Origin: Methanolobus sp.
Lineage (GTDB): Archaea > Halobacteriota > Methanosarcinia > Methanosarcinales > Methanosarcinaceae
DNA: 64,000 bases
Assembly: GCF_016278385.1 (NCBI RefSeq)
Contig: NZ_JADQBY010000028.1
Span: forward strand, 88,426-152,425
Reading direction: 5' to 3'
Numbering within the stretch: position 1 is the stretch's first letter; every line of letters begins with the position of its first letter. The notes beneath the pieces are model-generated. The model worked only from the letters and a program-made list of their open reading frames with translations, was not told the origin of the DNA and did not search any database. Position numbers and translations under genes: made by a program. Shown piece by piece: positions 45,856 to 55,009 of this stretch.

Positions 45856-46464
45856 ATGACCATCAACATCGCAGTACTTGTTTCAGGAAGAGGATCAAAT
45901 CTTCAATCTATTATAGACAATATCGAAAGCGGCTACATTAAAAACGCACAGGTAGCTGTAGTCATAAGCGATGTTGGGGAGGCCTATGCACTTGAACGTG
46001 CCCGAAACCATGGAATCACCGATGTTTTTATAGATCCTTCAGATTACTCCGATAGGCAGGAATACGAAAAAGAAATGTTGGAAGTCCTAAAAGATAACGA
46101 TGTAAATCTTTTGCTTCTTGCAGGCTATATGCGTCTGATAGGAAAGGACCTCATCTCAGCATACCGAAACCGAATCATAAACATCCACCCTGCCCTGCTC
46201 CCTTCTTTCAAAGGATTACACGCACAGCAGCAGGCTTTTGACTACGGTGTAAAGGTTAGCGGATGCACGGTGCATTTCGTTGATGAAGGAATGGATACAG
46301 GCCCCATAATCATCCAGAAATGTGTACCTGTACTTGATACGGATACTGCTGAGGAACTTGCAGCAAGAATACTTGAGCAGGAACACAATATCTTCCCTGA
46401 ATCAGTCAAACTATTCGTTGAGGGTAAACTTAAAGTGGAAGGTCGAATTGTAGTACACACATAA
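45856..46464 (+). CDS. purN: Phosphoribosylglycinamide formyltransferase
   Basis: A 202-residue formyltransferase: IAVLVSGRGSNLQSIID at the start, LAGYMRLIG, catalytic NIHPALLPSFKGLHAQQQAFDYG and VHFVDEGMDTGPII. It needs 10-formyl-tetrahydrofolate, tying the purine pathway to the folate genes that follow. The frame extends to 45775, but ATG 45856 is the family start. First gene of the C1 cluster; glyA begins about 80 bp later. Confidence 0.96.
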   Translation: MTINIAVLVSGRGSNLQSIIDNIESGYIKNAQVAVVISDVGEAYALERARNHGITDVFIDPSDYSDRQEYEKEMLEVLKDNDVNLLLLAGYMRLIGKDLISAYRNRIINIHPALLPSFKGLHAQQQAFDYGVKVSGCTVHFVDEGMDTGPIIIQKCVPVLDTDTAEELAARILEQEHNIFPESVKLFVEGKLKVEGRIVVHT

Positions 46465-46541
46465 ATTGACACTCATATATTACTGGTTAAACCAGGAAGT
46501 TTTTCACAAACATATTACTTCAAATATAACGGTTGGTAACA

Positions 46542-47777
46542 ATGTCTTACATCTTAGAAATTGACCCGGATATTGCAGAAGCCCTCAGGCTGGAAGCAAA
46601 CCGTCAGGATTACAAGTTGAACCTGATCGCATCAGAGAACTATGCAAGCCGCGCTGTAATGGAAGCACAGGGCTCTGTAATGACAAACAAATACGCAGAA
46701 GGATATTCAGGCAAACGCTACTATGGCGGATGCGAATTTGTTGATATTGCAGAAGACCTTGCCATTGAGAGAGCAAAGGCGATATTTGGTGCTGAACATG
46801 TGAATGTCCAGCCACACTCAGGCTCCGGTGCCAATATGGCATGTTATTTCTCAGTAATCAAACCCGGTGACACTATAATGTCCATGGACCTTACACACGG
46901 TGGTCACCTTTCACACGGAAGCCCTGTGAACTTTGCAGGACAGCTTTACAATATAATTCCATATGGTGTTGACAAGGAAACAGAAGCCCTTGATTACGAT
47001 GCACTGATGGAAATGGCAAAAGAGAACAAACCGCAGATGATAGTTTGTGGTGCTTCAGCATACTCAAAGACAATTGATTTCAAGGCATTCAAAGAGATAG
47101 CTGATGAGGTAGGAGCATACCTGCTTGCGGATATCGCACACATCGCAGGACTTGTAGCTGCCGGGGCACACCCAAGCCCTGTGCCTTACGCAGACTTTGT
47201 AACAACAACTACCCATAAGACCCTCAGAGGTCCAAGGGGAGGAATGGTCATGTGCAAAGAAGAATATGCAAAAGAACTTAACAAGGCTGTGTTCCCTGGA
47301 ATCCAGGGTGGGCCACTCATGCATATTATCGCAGCAAAGGCTGTTGCATTCAAGGAAGCACTTGGAGAGAGTTTCAAGGCAGACCAGTACCAGACCGTAA
47401 AGAATGCAGGTATCCTGGCAACAGAACTTCAGAAGAATGGATTTGATATCGTTTCAGGTGGAACGGACAACCATGTAATGCTTTTGAACCTGAACAAGTT
47501 CGACATCACAGGAAAGGAAGCAGAAGCTGCTCTGAGCAAGGCAGGCATTGTGCTCAATAAGAACACCATCCCATTCGAGACAAGAAGTCCGTTCATCACA
47601 AGTGGAGTCAGGATTGGCACACCCGCCTCAACAACAAGGGGAATGAAGGAAGACCAGATGAAGGAGATTGCCGGATTCATAACAGAAGTTATCAACAACC
47701 TCAATAATGACACAGTCCTCCATGGAATCAGCTCTGATGTTGAGCAGCTTTGCAGTGGATTCCCCATATATAAGTAA
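46542..47777 (+). CDS. glyA: Serine hydroxymethyltransferase
   Basis: About 411 residues. PLP-enzyme motifs: [38 protein letters not shown], the PLP Lys in [13 protein letters not shown] (near 225) and [15 protein letters not shown]. It converts serine to glycine plus methylene-tetrahydropterin; the adjoining folD and purN point to tetrahydrofolate as carrier. The listed TTG 46533 is replaced by ATG 46542. folD follows by 53 bp. Confidence 0.97.
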   Translation: MSYILEIDPDIAEALRLEANRQDYKLNLIASENYASRAVMEAQGSVMTNKYAEGYSGKRYYGGCEFVDIAEDLAIERAKAIFGAEHVNVQPHSGSGANMACYFSVIKPGDTIMSMDLTHGGHLSHGSPVNFAGQLYNIIPYGVDKETEALDYDALMEMAKENKPQMIVCGASAYSKTIDFKAFKEIADEVGAYLLADIAHIAGLVAAGAHPSPVPYADFVTTTTHKTLRGPRGGMVMCKEEYAKELNKAVFPGIQGGPLMHIIAAKAVAFKEALGESFKADQYQTVKNAGILATELQKNGFDIVSGGTDNHVMLLNLNKFDITGKEAEAALSKAGIVLNKNTIPFETRSPFITSGVRIGTPASTTRGMKEDQMKEIAGFITEVINNLNNDTVLHGISSDVEQLCSGFPIYK

Positions 47778-47830
47778 TAAACCATTAAAACGCAATCCTG
47801 TATAGGGACAATATCACAGGTGTTTGCATC

Positions 47831-48691
47831 ATGACAGAAGAGAACTACGATTCTAGGAAAATAGATGGGAGAAGCCTGTCAAAGAAAGTGGAAGAACAGG
47901 TAAAGCAGGAAGTCGACCAGCTTAAGGCAGAGAAGGGAATCACTCCCGGACTTGCAACAATACTTGTAGGCGAGGACCCTGCATCCAAGATGTATGTGCG
48001 CCTTAAACACAAGGCATGTGAAAGGGTCGGCATACATGCAGAAGACCACAATATGCCTGAATCCACCACCCAGGAAGAACTCATGGAACGAATCTGGGAA
48101 TTGAACCTACGGGAGGACATACACGGAATCCTCCTTCAGTTACCTCTTCCAGGACATCTTGATGATAAGTCTGCAATGCTCGCCATCGATCCTACAAAGG
48201 ATGCTGATGGGTTCCACGCATACAATATGGGCAAACTCCTGATAGGTGAGGAGGGTCTTGTACCCTGCACTCCAAAAGGTGTTATAAGAGCACTGGAAGA
48301 GTATAATGTGCCAATACAGGGTAAACATGCAGTTATTGTCGGACACAGCAATGTGGTGGGAAAACCCATGGCAGCAATGCTTGTGAACAGGAATGCAACA
48401 GTATCTGTATGCCATGTTTTCACAGATGACCTGAAGAAATTCACCCTTGATGCCGATATCCTTGTTGTGGGAACTGGCGTCAAGCATCTTATCAAAGCAG
48501 ATATGATAAAAGAAGGTGCGGTCATTTTTGATGTGGGTATCACCGAAGAGAACGGTAAGGTATATGGTGATGTTGATTTCGATAATGTGGTGAAGAAGGC
48601 TTCACTCATAACCCCGGTTCCCGGAGGCGTTGGACCAATGACCATCGCCATCCTTATGGAACATGTGCTTACGGCAGCAAAAAATGCCTGA
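47831..48691 (+). CDS. folD: Methylenetetrahydrofolate dehydrogenase/cyclohydrolase
   Basis: A 286-residue protein with [16 protein letters not shown] (catalytic Lys and Tyr region), [13 protein letters not shown], the Rossmann segment [21 protein letters not shown] and C-terminal [16 protein letters not shown]. It turns methylene-H4F into formyl-H4F for PurN. Methanogens that use H4MPT for methanogenesis normally lack it; Methanosarcinaceae are the known exception. Same operon as glyA. Confidence 0.97.
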   Translation: MTEENYDSRKIDGRSLSKKVEEQVKQEVDQLKAEKGITPGLATILVGEDPASKMYVRLKHKACERVGIHAEDHNMPESTTQEELMERIWELNLREDIHGILLQLPLPGHLDDKSAMLAIDPTKDADGFHAYNMGKLLIGEEGLVPCTPKGVIRALEEYNVPIQGKHAVIVGHSNVVGKPMAAMLVNRNATVSVCHVFTDDLKKFTLDADILVVGTGVKHLIKADMIKEGAVIFDVGITEENGKVYGDVDFDNVVKKASLITPVPGGVGPMTIAILMEHVLTAAKNA

Positions 48692-48780
48692 GAAGCACAT
48701 TTATATTTTATCAACTTAATACTATTTTGTCTGATTTATTTTACGTATCTTACCCTGAATTAATGCTACCAGGTTGAATA

Positions 48781-50016
48781 ATGGTTGTTGATGTAGATAT
48801 ATGCGGCTTGAAGGTTGGTGATGAGCACCCTGTAAGACTAATGGGAGTTATCAACCTGAGCAAGGAATCCTTCTACAAGGGTTCGGTTGTTAGTACTGAT
48901 TCTCTTCTTGATGCAGCACAGAAAATGGTTGACAGCGGTGCAACCATGCTGGACATAGGCGCTCGATCAACATGGCCTCTTGCAAATCCTGTAATTGGAG
49001 AGGAAGAAGAATTGAACCGTATGATACCTGCCCTGGATATCCTGAAGGACAATGTAGACTCTCTCGTTTCCGTGGATACGATATATGCCAGTGTTGCAGA
49101 AGAATCCCTCAAACACGGCGCAGATATTATCAATGATGTTTCGGGATTTACCGCCGACCCGCGTATGATCGATGTTGTGGTAGAATATGATTGTCCTGCA
49201 GTTGTTATGGCATCAGAGGAAATTCCCGGGGATCCCATTGGTATGGATGCCATCATGGACTGCCTTGCATCCATTATTGCCAAAGCAGATTCAAAGGGAA
49301 TGGATACGTATAAGCTCATACTGGACCCTGCCATCGGAAAATGGATCCCTGAAAAGGACCCGATATTTGATTTTGAGACCATCGACCAGTTCGAGAGCCT
49401 TAAAGTATTCCAGAAACCACTTCTTGCGGCCATTTCAAGGAAATCCTGCATTGATGCTGTACTTCATAAACCGGCAAGTGAAAGGTTATACGGTAGCCTG
49501 GCAGCAACGGCGATCGTTGTTCACAAAGGAGCACATATCATAAGGACACATGACATCCCCGAAACAAAGGACGTTGTTGAAGTTGCAAGAGCAATGAGGA
49601 AAAAAGAACATACTGTGAGATCCGGGGACTTTGAAGTATCCATAATAGACATTGTTCACCCTGATGATGCTGAATATCTCATGAAAAGTATGGGCGTCAC
49701 AGGCACAGGTGCTAAGGTCATGAAGAACAAGACCATAAGTAAAGTGATACGTGTGAACAATATCACGACTACTGAAGCCCTGATAATCAAGCAGGAGATA
49801 CTGGCCAGAGGTGGCGATGCTGCCCTTGAGCGTGATGCCGTATCCCATGAAACTGAAAAGACAGATGTGATCATAATAGGTACACTCCTGCAATTCGAGA
49901 AACTTGTCCACAAGCTCTCATTCCAGGCACGTCAGCTCCCTCTCATTGCGGAGATGATAGCAGAGGCTCTTGAGAATGATATGGATGTGGAACATCGTTA
50001 CCTGAGAGAAATATGA
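48781..50016 (+). CDS. Dihydropteroate synthase-like protein
   Basis: A 411-residue protein. Residues 1-270 form a DHPS-type TIM barrel: RLMGVINLSKESFYKG, ATMLDIGARSTWPLA, ADIINDVSGFTADPRM, DPAIGKWIP, ISRKSCIDAVL and TAIVVHKGAHIIRTHD. A C-terminal domain of about 130 residues (VSIIDIVHPDDAEYLMKSMGVTGTG...) is an archaeal extension. Whether it condenses aminobenzoate with the pterin or with a ribosyl precursor is not settled; its place after folD suggests the folate branch. Confidence 0.85.
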   Translation: MVVDVDICGLKVGDEHPVRLMGVINLSKESFYKGSVVSTDSLLDAAQKMVDSGATMLDIGARSTWPLANPVIGEEEELNRMIPALDILKDNVDSLVSVDTIYASVAEESLKHGADIINDVSGFTADPRMIDVVVEYDCPAVVMASEEIPGDPIGMDAIMDCLASIIAKADSKGMDTYKLILDPAIGKWIPEKDPIFDFETIDQFESLKVFQKPLLAAISRKSCIDAVLHKPASERLYGSLAATAIVVHKGAHIIRTHDIPETKDVVEVARAMRKKEHTVRSGDFEVSIIDIVHPDDAEYLMKSMGVTGTGAKVMKNKTISKVIRVNNITTTEALIIKQEILARGGDAALERDAVSHETEKTDVIIIGTLLQFEKLVHKLSFQARQLPLIAEMIAEALENDMDVEHRYLREI

Positions 50017-50023
50017 GGCAAAC

Positions 50024-50635
50024 ATGATAATCTCATCTGTAAAGCCCTTTGAAGAAATACTGAAACTATTAAAAGATGAAGATGACATCTTTATTGTAGG
50101 CTGCAATGCATGTGCTGCAAAGATACATGTTGGAGGTGAACCCGAGGTCCTTGAGATGAGCAGGCGACTAGAAGACGCAGGAAAACATGTAGTGGGATGG
50201 GTGATTCCAAGTGCTGCCTGCAGTGTAGGATCCTTTGATGCGCTAGTTGAAAAAAATCCTGCCGTAAAGAATGCAAAGACCATTCTTGTAATGGCATGTG
50301 GTAGCGGTGTTTCTATTATATCGGCAGTTGCAAACGTGCCGGTATACCCTTCTAATAATACTGAATCCCTTGGAGGAAAGTCACTTGGAGAAGTGGTTCC
50401 TGAACTCTGCGCCATGTGCGGGAATTGCAATGTCTATTATTTTGGCGGAATCTGCCCGAAAGGACAGTGCCCGAAACAGCTTTTGAATGGTCCCTGTGGT
50501 GGAGCTATTGAAGGGAAGTGTGAAGTGGATCCTGAAAAGGACTGTGCCTGGGAGCTTATCTACTACAAGCTTGAGAAGAGCGGAAGGCTTGACCTGCTGG
50601 ACAGGATCTGGATTGCGGAAGAAGTAACTAAATGA
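50024..50635 (+). CDS. metV: MetV-type zinc protein (MTHFR C-terminal domain family)
   Basis: A 203-residue protein. An N-terminal CNACAAKIHVGGEPEV part is followed by a Cys-rich C-terminal module: CAMCGNCNVYYFGGICPKGQCPKQLLNGPCGGAIEGKCEVDPEKDCAWE. This is the MTHFR_C/MetV signature seen beside metF in acetogens. It binds zinc or Fe-S and helps MetF take electrons from a non-NADH donor. It starts 7 bp after the DHPS-like gene. metF itself is now 3.5 kb downstream. Confidence 0.9.
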   Translation: MIISSVKPFEEILKLLKDEDDIFIVGCNACAAKIHVGGEPEVLEMSRRLEDAGKHVVGWVIPSAACSVGSFDALVEKNPAVKNAKTILVMACGSGVSIISAVANVPVYPSNNTESLGGKSLGEVVPELCAMCGNCNVYYFGGICPKGQCPKQLLNGPCGGAIEGKCEVDPEKDCAWELIYYKLEKSGRLDLLDRIWIAEEVTK

Positions 50636-50968
50636 TCAGTCTGAGAAATAGTACTATTTTTTAAGATAATATTATTTTGCCATCAAAAGTTAATAAAGTA
50701 AAGTATAACTGGCGAAGCACACGTTATAACAATATAGTGAGATATGCGGGTTTAATTTACAGATTCTCCCCACACAGATTGGTATTACGTGAGTTAGATG
50801 AGAAACATCAACTTTTGCATTACTTGCCATTATGATACGATAATATACTAAAACAGGATACTTAATAAATTGTGCATATTGAGCTGCCAGTATAGTGTTA
50901 CAAAGAAAGAATCAATGAGCGTAATTAAAAAATACCAATATACAGCTAAAACTTAGGAAAGGCACAAA
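50636..50968. other. AT-rich intergenic region with promoter
   Basis: 333 bp separating the metV operon from the ABC-2 operon. It holds TATA-like stretches (ATAATATACTAAA, 50840s). One plus-strand frame of about 55 codons (to TGA near 50835) is open, but composition does not distinguish it from chance. Confidence 0.5.
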
Positions 50969-51718
50969 ATGAACATATCAAAAATAGGAATTGTTACCCT
51001 GGACGAGATGTTTAAAGGAGTAAAAAGCAAGCATGTGTGGTTTTTCAGTGGAGCATTGGCATTCATTTGTTTTCTGGCAATGCGCTATAGTCCATCACTG
51101 CCATTCTTGTTCTCAGATCCTTCAAGAATTCCGTATACCTATATTTCTTTCATGATAATATTGCTCTTAGGACCTTTTTTCATATTAATAACAGCATTTG
51201 ACAGTATCAGTGGTGAAGTAGAAAAAGGAACAATAAGATATATAATTTCAAAAATAGACAGAGAATCATTTGTGCTGGCCAAGTTTTTATTTTCATTCCT
51301 GATATTCACATTCTTTGCTCTTGTTGTTGCCATCATGGGACAAATGTACAATTACCAGTCATTTAGCACCTTTGATCTGGAGAGAATGTTTCTTTTCTGG
51401 ATATTCTCAAGCCTGTACATAGGTTGCTTCACCAGTCTTTTCATCTTTGTTTCAACTCTTTCAAAAAGCAGCAAGATGGCATTTACAATGTCTGCACTAT
51501 TACTGGGAATAACTATATACTTCTCCGTGCAGGGAAGAACAGAGTATTTGAAATATATAACCCCTTATCACTACGGTTTTGCAGTTTCAGAAATTATGAA
51601 AAACACTTACGAGATAAGTGAGTATTCCACTGTAGTTCAGAACCTCTTATCAATGCTACTCTTTATAGTTGCTACTTTATCCATTGATGTATTCACATTT
51701 AAAAGGAGAGAACTATAA
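50969..51718 (+). CDS. ABC-2 type permease
   Basis: A 249-residue protein with six helices: an N-terminal LDEMFKGVKSKHVWFFSGALAFICFLAM, a second helix with GPFFILITAFDSISGEVEKGTIRYIISK (the ABC-2 coupling loop) and four more. A single-permease partner of the ATPase that follows; substrate unknown. ATG with AGGAAAGG 6 bases upstream. Its stop overlaps the ATPase start by one base. Confidence 0.85.
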   Translation: MNISKIGIVTLDEMFKGVKSKHVWFFSGALAFICFLAMRYSPSLPFLFSDPSRIPYTYISFMIILLLGPFFILITAFDSISGEVEKGTIRYIISKIDRESFVLAKFLFSFLIFTFFALVVAIMGQMYNYQSFSTFDLERMFLFWIFSSLYIGCFTSLFIFVSTLSKSSKMAFTMSALLLGITIYFSVQGRTEYLKYITPYHYGFAVSEIMKNTYEISEYSTVVQNLLSMLLFIVATLSIDVFTFKRREL

Positions 51719-52644
51719 TGACAACGGCAATCTCCACTAAGAACCTGTACAAAAAATACGAAGCAAGATATGTACTGAAAGATCTGTCCCTAAATGTGGA
51801 AAAGGGAAGCATATATGGCTTTTTGGGACAAAATGGTGCAGGAAAAACAACTACCATAAAAATACTGTCAGGACTTTCAATACCCGATGAAGGCCAGATA
51901 ATTATTGAAAATATGGATATGCATATGGAAGCAGACAAAATTAAAAGTATAATAGGTCTCGTCCCACAAGACTCTGATTTTTACAATGAACGCACTGCCC
52001 TTAGCCAGATGAATTACTTTGCCAGACTGAAAGGTCTTAGCAAGAGTGAAGCAAAGGAACAATCAGAAATTCTGCTGGAACGTGTTGGTCTTGAAAATGA
52101 GATGACAAAAAAAGTGGGTTCTTTTTCCCATGGTATGAAAAAACGACTAAGCATTGCACAGGCCCTGCTAGATAATCCTAAGATCCTTATTCTGGATGAA
52201 CCCACAAATGGTCTTGACCCTGTTGGAGTTAGGCAGGTCAAACAGATAATTCGCGAGTGTAATGATAATGGAATTACAATACTAGTCTCATCCCATAACC
52301 TTCTGGAATTGCAGGAGATCTGCACACACGTCGGAATCCTGAAGAGTGGCAGGCTCATCACTGAAGGTGCAATTGGAGACATAAGGCAGCTTGAGTCAAA
52401 CGGAGTAATTACAGTTGGGATCTACAACATGTCCCCTGAAATAGTATCACTGGTAGAAAACATGGAATATGTTGTGGACACCAGATTAAAAGAGAAGAAT
52501 ATTCTGGAGATATATGTTAACTCTAAAACAGATGTAAAACCGGAGATCAACAAATTAATTGTAGACAATGGAGGACAGGTTTTCAAACTCATTGAGAATT
52601 CTCTTTCACTGGAAGATGCATATCTTAGTGCCACAGAAACATAA
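51718..52644 (+). CDS. ABC transporter ATP-binding protein
   Basis: A 308-residue protein with Walker A GQNGAGKTTT (near residue 42), signature FSHGMKKRLSIAQALL (a HG variant of LSGG), Walker B ILILDEPTNGLDP and an H-switch LVSSHNLLELQ. The C-terminal 90 residues are the usual ABC-2-type extension. The SHGMKKRL signature fits drug/lipid-type exporters. AAAGGAGAG gives the ribosome site. A small third gene followed but is broken. Confidence 0.93.
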   Translation: MTTAISTKNLYKKYEARYVLKDLSLNVEKGSIYGFLGQNGAGKTTTIKILSGLSIPDEGQIIIENMDMHMEADKIKSIIGLVPQDSDFYNERTALSQMNYFARLKGLSKSEAKEQSEILLERVGLENEMTKKVGSFSHGMKKRLSIAQALLDNPKILILDEPTNGLDPVGVRQVKQIIRECNDNGITILVSSHNLLELQEICTHVGILKSGRLITEGAIGDIRQLESNGVITVGIYNMSPEIVSLVENMEYVVDTRLKEKNILEIYVNSKTDVKPEINKLIVDNGGQVFKLIENSLSLEDAYLSATET

Positions 52645-52659
52645 AGAAAAGGTGAAATA

Positions 52660-52865
52660 ATGAACATCGACCAGTATTAGCCAGTACCGCCGTAGTATCA
52701 TTTTTGTCATTATACCCCTTTTACCTTAAGAAGTACAAAAATCACAAATATAAAGGTTTGTGGGAAACGTTAGGAGAATTAAACCAAACACCTCAAAGAG
52801 CTATTCTCTACCCACTTGGATGGGTGATAGGTGGTTTACTTTATCTGTATCTGTTCAGTAACTGA
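52660..52865 (+). pseudogene. Small membrane protein gene with a frameshift near its start
   Basis: ATG 52660 has a strong ribosome site (AAAGGTGA) but stops after six codons (TAG 52678). In the next frame from about 52668 an intact membrane sequence runs to TGA 52865 (TAVVSFLSLYPFYLKKYKNH; ILYPLGWVIGGLLYLYLF). It was evidently the third gene of the ABC-2 operon, about 68 residues. Programmed slippage is a less likely reading. Confidence 0.6.
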
Positions 52866-53047
52866 TAATTGGAATTAAAATGAGCATACAATTTCTTTGA
52901 TTTTAAACACTATTTTACTTCAGATAAGTTTCATTTGCTCCAGACAAATGGAAGTTTTGGCTATAAAACATTAATAAGTTGATAAATATTTAGCACATAT
53001 TCTCATATAAATATAGAGAGTAGTGTGAGAACCTAGTGTACCAAGAA

Positions 53048-53149
53048 ATGCAAGGTCATGATGAACTCATATCAAATCCTGATATCATAACCAGGTTCAT
53101 ATCAAGAAAAATATCCATCATACGTATCGAATCTTATGGTGTGCCATAA
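53048..53149 (+). CDS. Possible small leader protein coupled to a membrane-protein pair
   Basis: A 33-codon frame (MQGHDELISNPDIITRFISRKISII...) whose TAA overlaps the next ATG as TAATG, the same arrangement as between the next two genes. Not recognised. The upstream gap 52866-53047 has only AT-rich promoter-like sequence. Confidence 0.4.
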   Translation: MQGHDELISNPDIITRFISRKISIIRIESYGVP

Positions 53150-53421
53150 TGGTAGCTCTTTTAATGAATCTTACCTCTAACACCTATCATTCTATCCAGA
53201 GAAATATCCTGAACAACTATCCTACAGAAGCACTACTCCATTCTGTTCTGTCCGGTTCTATTTTGATAGTGTTCTTTTGCTCATTATTCATCAATATGGA
53301 AAGAAGGCTCAGTTTCCCTTCTATTTTAGAAGTGATCACAGGCACTGGAAAATATAAATTCTATGCATATAACCCCGAAGATTTTCAGATGATGATTAAC
53401 AGAAATCTGCAGGAGAACTAA
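53149..53421 (+). CDS. Small membrane protein
   Basis: A 90-residue protein with one clear helix (ALLHSVLSGSILIVFFCSLFI) followed by a cytoplasmic tail with PSILEVITGTGKYKFYAYNPEDFQMM. The family is unknown. TAATG overlaps at both ends link it to its neighbours. AT-rich, in the block separating metV from metF. Confidence 0.6.
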   Translation: MVALLMNLTSNTYHSIQRNILNNYPTEALLHSVLSGSILIVFFCSLFINMERRLSFPSILEVITGTGKYKFYAYNPEDFQMMINRNLQEN

Positions 53422-54092
53422 TGACTCAGAGAAATCAAGCTTATTCACCAAAATCACAACCATCCTCACAAAGGATTAATGGGGACACCTCAGACGATAT
53501 CATCGAAATGCGAGTTCCCATGAGCATGGTTGACTTTCAATTCATGGGTGCTTTTATAGCGACGATAATAGCTTTCATCATCATCTCTTTGATCGATCAT
53601 CTATATCGAGGCATCTGGACATATCTCAGTGTTGTTCTGATATATGGTATGATGTTGACTGCATTCTATTTAATGTCACGTCATGAGATCTCACTTTATA
53701 ATGGCTCGGTATTTGTTAAAAAACCGTTCTTCAGGGAAGTCAAAATATCTGCAGAAAGAATAAACGGAGAAGTCAGTTACAATAATAGCGTATACAAATA
53801 CAGGAAATCATATTATTCAATAATGAGTTTCATAATACTGTTATTCACAATAATGTATCTGAGTGATAGCTATAGGATGATAGGATCATACGGAATATAC
53901 AACTCAATAAATATCGCAATTTCAATCTTTCCTACTATACTGTTCACGATGCTTTTTTACAATGCACATCAAGCATCCCATTACCCAAAAGCTATCAAAT
54001 TAGACATCAACCCCGGAGAGATTAAACTCTATCCAGAAAATGAACAGAAATACCTGCTCTTAAAAGAAAGACTTGATTGCCTGTTGCGATGA
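53421..54092 (+). CDS. Four-helix membrane protein
   Basis: A 223-residue protein with a polar N-terminus of 35 residues, two helices (VDFQFMGAFIATIIAFIIISLI; WTYLSVVLIYGMMLTAFYLM), a beta-like domain (SLYNGSVFVKKPFFREVKIS), two more helices and a short cytoplasmic end. It resembles DUF-type PH-like membrane proteins but is not identified. Coupled to the preceding gene by TAATG. It ends 32 bp before metF. Confidence 0.6.
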   Translation: MTQRNQAYSPKSQPSSQRINGDTSDDIIEMRVPMSMVDFQFMGAFIATIIAFIIISLIDHLYRGIWTYLSVVLIYGMMLTAFYLMSRHEISLYNGSVFVKKPFFREVKISAERINGEVSYNNSVYKYRKSYYSIMSFIILLFTIMYLSDSYRMIGSYGIYNSINIAISIFPTILFTMLFYNAHQASHYPKAIKLDINPGEIKLYPENEQKYLLLKERLDCLLR

Positions 54093-54124
54093 TTTTAAAA
54101 CCCAGACACACATATAATTCCCCG

Positions 54125-55009
54125 ATGTTCCGAACCTTCAAAGACAAGCTCATATCAACAGATTTTCTAATCACAGCAGAGGTCAGCCCCCCGAAAGGAA
54201 CCGACTTGAGAGGATCTCTTGCTGATGCTGAACTTCTCAGGGGCTGGGCTGACGCACTCAATGTTACCGACAACCAGAAGGCTATTATGCGTATGAGCCC
54301 GCTTGCAGTTAGCAAAGCACTGGTGGATGCAGGTCATGAAGTAATTATGCAGCTTACTTGCAGGGACAGGAACAGGCTTGCACTGCAATCCGACCTGCTC
54401 GGGGCATATGCAATGGGCATCAGGAACATCTGTGTGATGACAGGGGACCACACCACGAAGGGTGACCATCCACAGACAAAGCCGGTCTATGACCTGGACT
54501 CCGTGCAGCTTCTTGCAATCATTAAAAATATGCAGGAAGGCTGTGATCTTGCAGGGAACAAAATAGAAAATCCACCGGATTTTGTGGTGGGTGCTGTTAC
54601 AAACACTGATTCTTCGAAAACCGCACAGATGATGAAGTTGCGGAAAAAAGCAAAATCAGGAATTGACTTCATTCAGACCCAGGCTGTTTATGATATAGGG
54701 CAGTTTGAAACTTTCATGGAATCCATCGGCGATATCAATGTTCCGATAATTGCCGGGGTCATACCGCTTAAATCCGCAAATATGGCACGTTTTATGAACC
54801 AGAATATCCCGGGAATCAATGTACCTGCTGAAATTATAGATAGGATCGAAAAGGCTGAGAAACCTATCGATGAAGGGATGTCCATATGTGCAGAAGCTAT
54901 AGATGAAATAAATAAACTCTGCCGTGGAATCCACATAATGCCCATTGGGAAACACGATAATACAGCAAACATACTAAGAATGGCTGGCATCAGGAAGAAC
55001 AACCAATGA
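54125..55009 (+). CDS. metF: Methylenetetrahydrofolate reductase
   Basis: A 294-residue TIM-barrel flavoprotein: TAEVSPPKGTDLRG (start), QLTCRDRNRLALQSDLLGAYAMGIRNICVMTGDH, KSGIDFIQTQAVYD and PIIAGVIPLKSANMARFMNQNIPG. It reduces methylene-H4F to methyl-H4F. The listed start (54077) is too early; ATG 54125 (MFRTFKDKL) is the family start. It ends with an ATGA overlap on the ThiC-like gene. The companion metV is on the far side of a 3.4-kb block. Confidence 0.94.
   Translation: MFRTFKDKLISTDFLITAEVSPPKGTDLRGSLADAELLRGWADALNVTDNQKAIMRMSPLAVSKALVDAGHEVIMQLTCRDRNRLALQSDLLGAYAMGIRNICVMTGDHTTKGDHPQTKPVYDLDSVQLLAIIKNMQEGCDLAGNKIENPPDFVVGAVTNTDSSKTAQMMKLRKKAKSGIDFIQTQAVYDIGQFETFMESIGDINVPIIAGVIPLKSANMARFMNQNIPGINVPAEIIDRIEKAEKPIDEGMSICAEAIDEINKLCRGIHIMPIGKHDNTANILRMAGIRKNNQ

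Noticed and set aside
48136..48714. Antisense frame over folD
   Set aside because: Shadow of folD; no ribosome site and Ser/Thr/Pro-rich composition typical of antisense frames.
50680..50837. About 55-codon open frame in the metV/ABC gap
   Set aside because: AT-rich sequence gives frames of this length by chance; no start with ribosome site and no recognisable pattern.
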